Assembly (NCBI GenBank): GCA_964396655.1
Contig: CAYNFP010000012.1
Location: forward strand, 1 to 22,873
Direction: 5' to 3'
Length of the DNA: 22,873 nucleotides
DNA from: CAYNFP01 sp964396655
Lineage (GTDB): Bacteria; Bacillota_I; Bacilli_A; RF39; UBA660
Shown: positions 21,310-22,873 of the stretch, in pieces
Numbering within the stretch: position 1 is the first letter of the stretch
Layout of the letters: every line of letters begins with the position of its first letter
Notes under the pieces: model-generated
What the model was told of the DNA's origin: nothing
The model's database searches: none
What the model saw: only the letters and a program-made list of their open reading frames with translations
Translations under genes and position numbers: made by a program

Positions 21310-21318
21310 TGTTATCAT
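21310..21318 (+). promoter_or_regulatory. Possible extended -10 for the thioredoxin-like/CcdA operon
   Basis: TGTTATCAT at 21310-21318 resembles the extended -10 seen before parE, lepA and the repeat gene. There is no clear -35 at 21290-21295. The start would be near 21325, with the SD AAGGAG downstream. Confidence 0.4.
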
Positions 21319-21343
21319 TTTAGATAGTTTAAGGAGTAACAAA

Positions 21344-21586
21344 ATGAAAGTAATTAAAATAACTTCTTTAGGTTGTACTTCATGTGTTTTTATGAATAAA
21401 ATACTAAGTGATATTCCAGAATTGGAAATCGTTTCTTATGATTATTACGATGACAATGAAATAGTAAAAGATTTTAATATAGGTAGAATATTACCAGTAT
21501 TAATATTTATAGATAATGATAAAGAGATTGCTAGATTAGCAGGAGAACATTCTAAGAAAGAAGTTCTTGAAATATTGGGTAGGTAA
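21344..21586 (+). CDS. Small cytoplasmic thioredoxin-like protein
   Basis: 80 residues with a thioredoxin fold: strand KVIKITSLG, active site C11-T-S-C14 at the start of helix 1, strand LEIVSYDYY, cis-proline loop RILPVLIF (P51), and final strand and helix (KEIARLAGEHSKKEVLEILG). No signal peptide, so it is cytoplasmic. It should shuttle reducing equivalents. The next gene starts four bases after its stop and encodes a CcdA-type membrane transporter, so this protein may supply electrons from inside the cell. The SD AAGGAG is six bases before ATG. The partner of CTSC and its reductase are not visible here. Confidence 0.8.
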   Translation: MKVIKITSLGCTSCVFMNKILSDIPELEIVSYDYYDDNEIVKDFNIGRILPVLIFIDNDKEIARLAGEHSKKEVLEILGR

Positions 21587-21590
21587 TAGT

Positions 21591-22757
21591 ATGAAAAAAA
21601 TTATATTAATATTATTAACTATTATTTTATTCTTTTCTTTTAATCAAGTTAAAGCTTTAGAAAAAACAAATATATATTTATTTTATAGAGAAGAGTGTCC
21701 TCATTGTCATGAAGAAATTGAATATTTAAAAGCACTGGATTTAAGTAATTATAATTTAATAAAACTTTCGGTTGATGAGAAAGATAATAGAGAATTACTT
21801 AATAAAGTTCAAGATCTTTTGAATAAACCATCTAATGGAGTTCCATTTTTGCTAATTGGAGGAAGAAGTGTAGTTGGTTTCGATAAAACAATAACACCCA
21901 GTATTATTACTGAAGTTTTATCTAAAAAAAATACATGTGATGTTGTAAATTCTATAAATAAAAATGAGAAGGTAATTAAATGTGATGAAGATGATATATT
22001 AAATTATAAATTACCAATATTAGGTGATATAAATCCCCAAACGGCTTCATTAGGTATAATAGCTGTAGTAATGGGTTTTATTGATGGATTTAATCCATGT
22101 GCTATGTGGATACTAATATTTTTAATTTCTATGTTAATTGGAATAAATGATAAAAAGAAGACAATTATATTAGGAAGTATATTTATTTTAACTTCAGCAC
22201 TAACTTATTTATTATTTATGAAATCTTGGCTTAGTATATCAGAATTCTTAAGTACAATTAATTATTTAAAAATATTAATTGGTTTGTTTGCTGCATATTT
22301 TGGTTTTACAAATATAAAGAATTATTTTAAATCAAGAAAAAAAGATTCTGGATGTGAAATAGTTGATGATAAGAAAAGAATTAAAATAATAGAAAAAATA
22401 AAGAAAATTGTTAAAGAAAAGAATTATTTTTTAGCTATACTTGGGATTATATTATTAGCTACAGTAGTTAATCTTTTAGAATTAAGTTGTTCACTTGGAT
22501 TACCAGTTATATTTGGTGAAATATTAAGTATAAATAATTTATCAAGTTTTAAAGAAAATATTTATGTAATAATTTATATATTCTTCTATATGATTGATGA
22601 TTTAGTAATATTTATATTAGCAATATTTACATTTAAAATTGCTGCTATATCAAACAAATACACAAAATATTCTCATTTAATTGGTGGAATTATTATGCTT
22701 ATAATAGGTATTCTTATGATATTTAAACCAGAATGGTTAATGTTAAATTTCAAATAA
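21591..22757 (+). CDS. Thioredoxin-like CPHC domain fused to CcdA-type membrane transporter
   Basis: 388 residues. A signal peptide (MKKIILILLT ... VKA, about 1-22) precedes an extracytoplasmic glutaredoxin/thioredoxin domain with C36-P-H-C39 and cis-proline VPFLLIGG (85). A linker holds C116 and C131. A CcdA/DsbD-like membrane domain follows, with hydrophobic segments from about 150, and its paired redox cysteines are C170 in GFIDGFNPCAMW and C300 in NLLELSCSLGLPVI, both in the positions expected of this family. This would carry electrons from a cytoplasmic thiol to the outside domain, which could reduce or isomerise secreted disulfides. ATG at 21591 after the SD AGGTAA was preferred to the in-frame ATG at 21567, which overlaps the previous gene. 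A terminator follows. Confidence 0.85.
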   Translation: MKKIILILLTIILFFSFNQVKALEKTNIYLFYREECPHCHEEIEYLKALDLSNYNLIKLSVDEKDNRELLNKVQDLLNKPSNGVPFLLIGGRSVVGFDKTITPSIITEVLSKKNTCDVVNSINKNEKVIKCDEDDILNYKLPILGDINPQTASLGIIAVVMGFIDGFNPCAMWILIFLISMLIGINDKKKTIILGSIFILTSALTYLLFMKSWLSISEFLSTINYLKILIGLFAAYFGFTNIKNYFKSRKKDSGCEIVDDKKRIKIIEKIKKIVKEKNYFLAILGIILLATVVNLLELSCSLGLPVIFGEILSINNLSSFKENIYVIIYIFFYMIDDLVIFILAIFTFKIAAISNKYTKYSHLIGGIIMLIIGILMIFKPEWLMLNFK

Positions 22758-22787
22758 AAAAACTCATACAAACTATATGAGTTTTTT
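22757..22787 (+). terminator. Terminator of the thiol-relay operon
   Basis: A-run plus ACTCATA (to 22768) pairs with TATGAGT plus T-run (22776-22787), giving a 12-bp stem with a seven-base loop, followed by AATTATAATT. It can serve both strands. Confidence 0.75.
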
Positions 22788-22798
22788 AATTATAATTT

Positions 22799-22873
22799 TG
22801 GCGGAGCAGGAGAGATTCGAACTCTCGCACCAGTTTCCCGGTCTACACCCTTAGCAGGGGCGCCTCTTCAGCC
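22799..22873 (-). tRNA. tRNA-Ser(GCT), 5' end outside the window
   Basis: Partial class II tRNA reading in from the right edge; only the first few bases are missing. It has the TGCTCC acceptor strand with G discriminator and encoded CCA, the anticodon stem CGCCC/GGGTG around CTGCTAA (anticodon GCT), the long serine variable arm (CCGGGAAACTGG) and the T-arm GAGAGTTCGAATCTCTC. Confidence 0.9.

Noticed and set aside
1..22873. CRISPR arrays, insertion sequences, integrases or att sites
   Set aside because: I saw no regularly spaced repeats, transposase-like proteins or tRNA-end duplications. The tRNAs lack adjacent integrases.

Overview
The window is compact, very AT-rich bacterial chromosome, and I see no phage, IS or CRISPR signature. 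Strong Shine-Dalgarno sites, the infC-rpmI-rplT and parE-parC operons, a MurT/GatD pair and a ylbD-ylbE pair point to a low-GC Firmicute. By inference it is a streamlined, probably uncultured Bacilli lineage close to the Mollicutes/RF39-type groups. The standard code fits: Trp is TGG in the long genes. However, none of the intact genes ends in TGA; stops are TAA, with three TAG.

Layout. 1-1524: leader plus translation operon infC (AUA start), rpmI, and rplT with an extra C-terminal SAP/Rho_N-like domain, closed by a terminator. 1526-2282: two small, distantly paralogous unknown genes. 2281-4408 (minus): murT-gatD, the lipid II glutamate amidation pair; this GatD lacks both glutaminase catalytic residues. 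4482-5577: a small STAS-like gene facing a minus-strand set of a coiled-coil protein, a GNAT-like protein and a frameshifted mini-gene. 5607-7431 (minus): tRNA-Gln(CTG), gltX, tRNA-Glu(CTC). 7528-9634: a small barrel-like protein, a membrane-anchored four-repeat protein with a 19-bp perfect palindrome upstream, and a P-loop kinase-like protein. 9695-9867 (minus): tRNA-Ile(GAT) and tRNA-Glu(TTC). 9988-15102: a DUF5684-like membrane protein, then parE-parC (topoisomerase IV). 15137-15756: ylbD-ylbE. 15733-17749 (minus): a MazF/PemK-like barrel, a ferritin-like helical protein and a HEIVH zincin. 17838-21288: lepA, an unknown gene, hemW. 21344-22757: a cytoplasmic thioredoxin-like protein followed by a fused extracytoplasmic CPHC domain plus CcdA-type membrane transporter. 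22799-22873: partial tRNA-Ser(GCT).

How it works together. Most of the window is housekeeping: translation, tRNA charging, DNA decatenation and cell-wall modification. The accessory interest lies in four places: the catalytically altered GatD/MurT, the compact thiol-electron relay at the right end, the repeat protein under its palindrome, and the barrel/helical/zincin trio whose promoter is interlocked with that of lepA. Promoters often show an extended -10 of the form TGTTATAAT with leaders of only about 10-20 nt. Several coding starts sit just downstream of an SD that itself contains GTG or an ATG, so I moved those starts inward.
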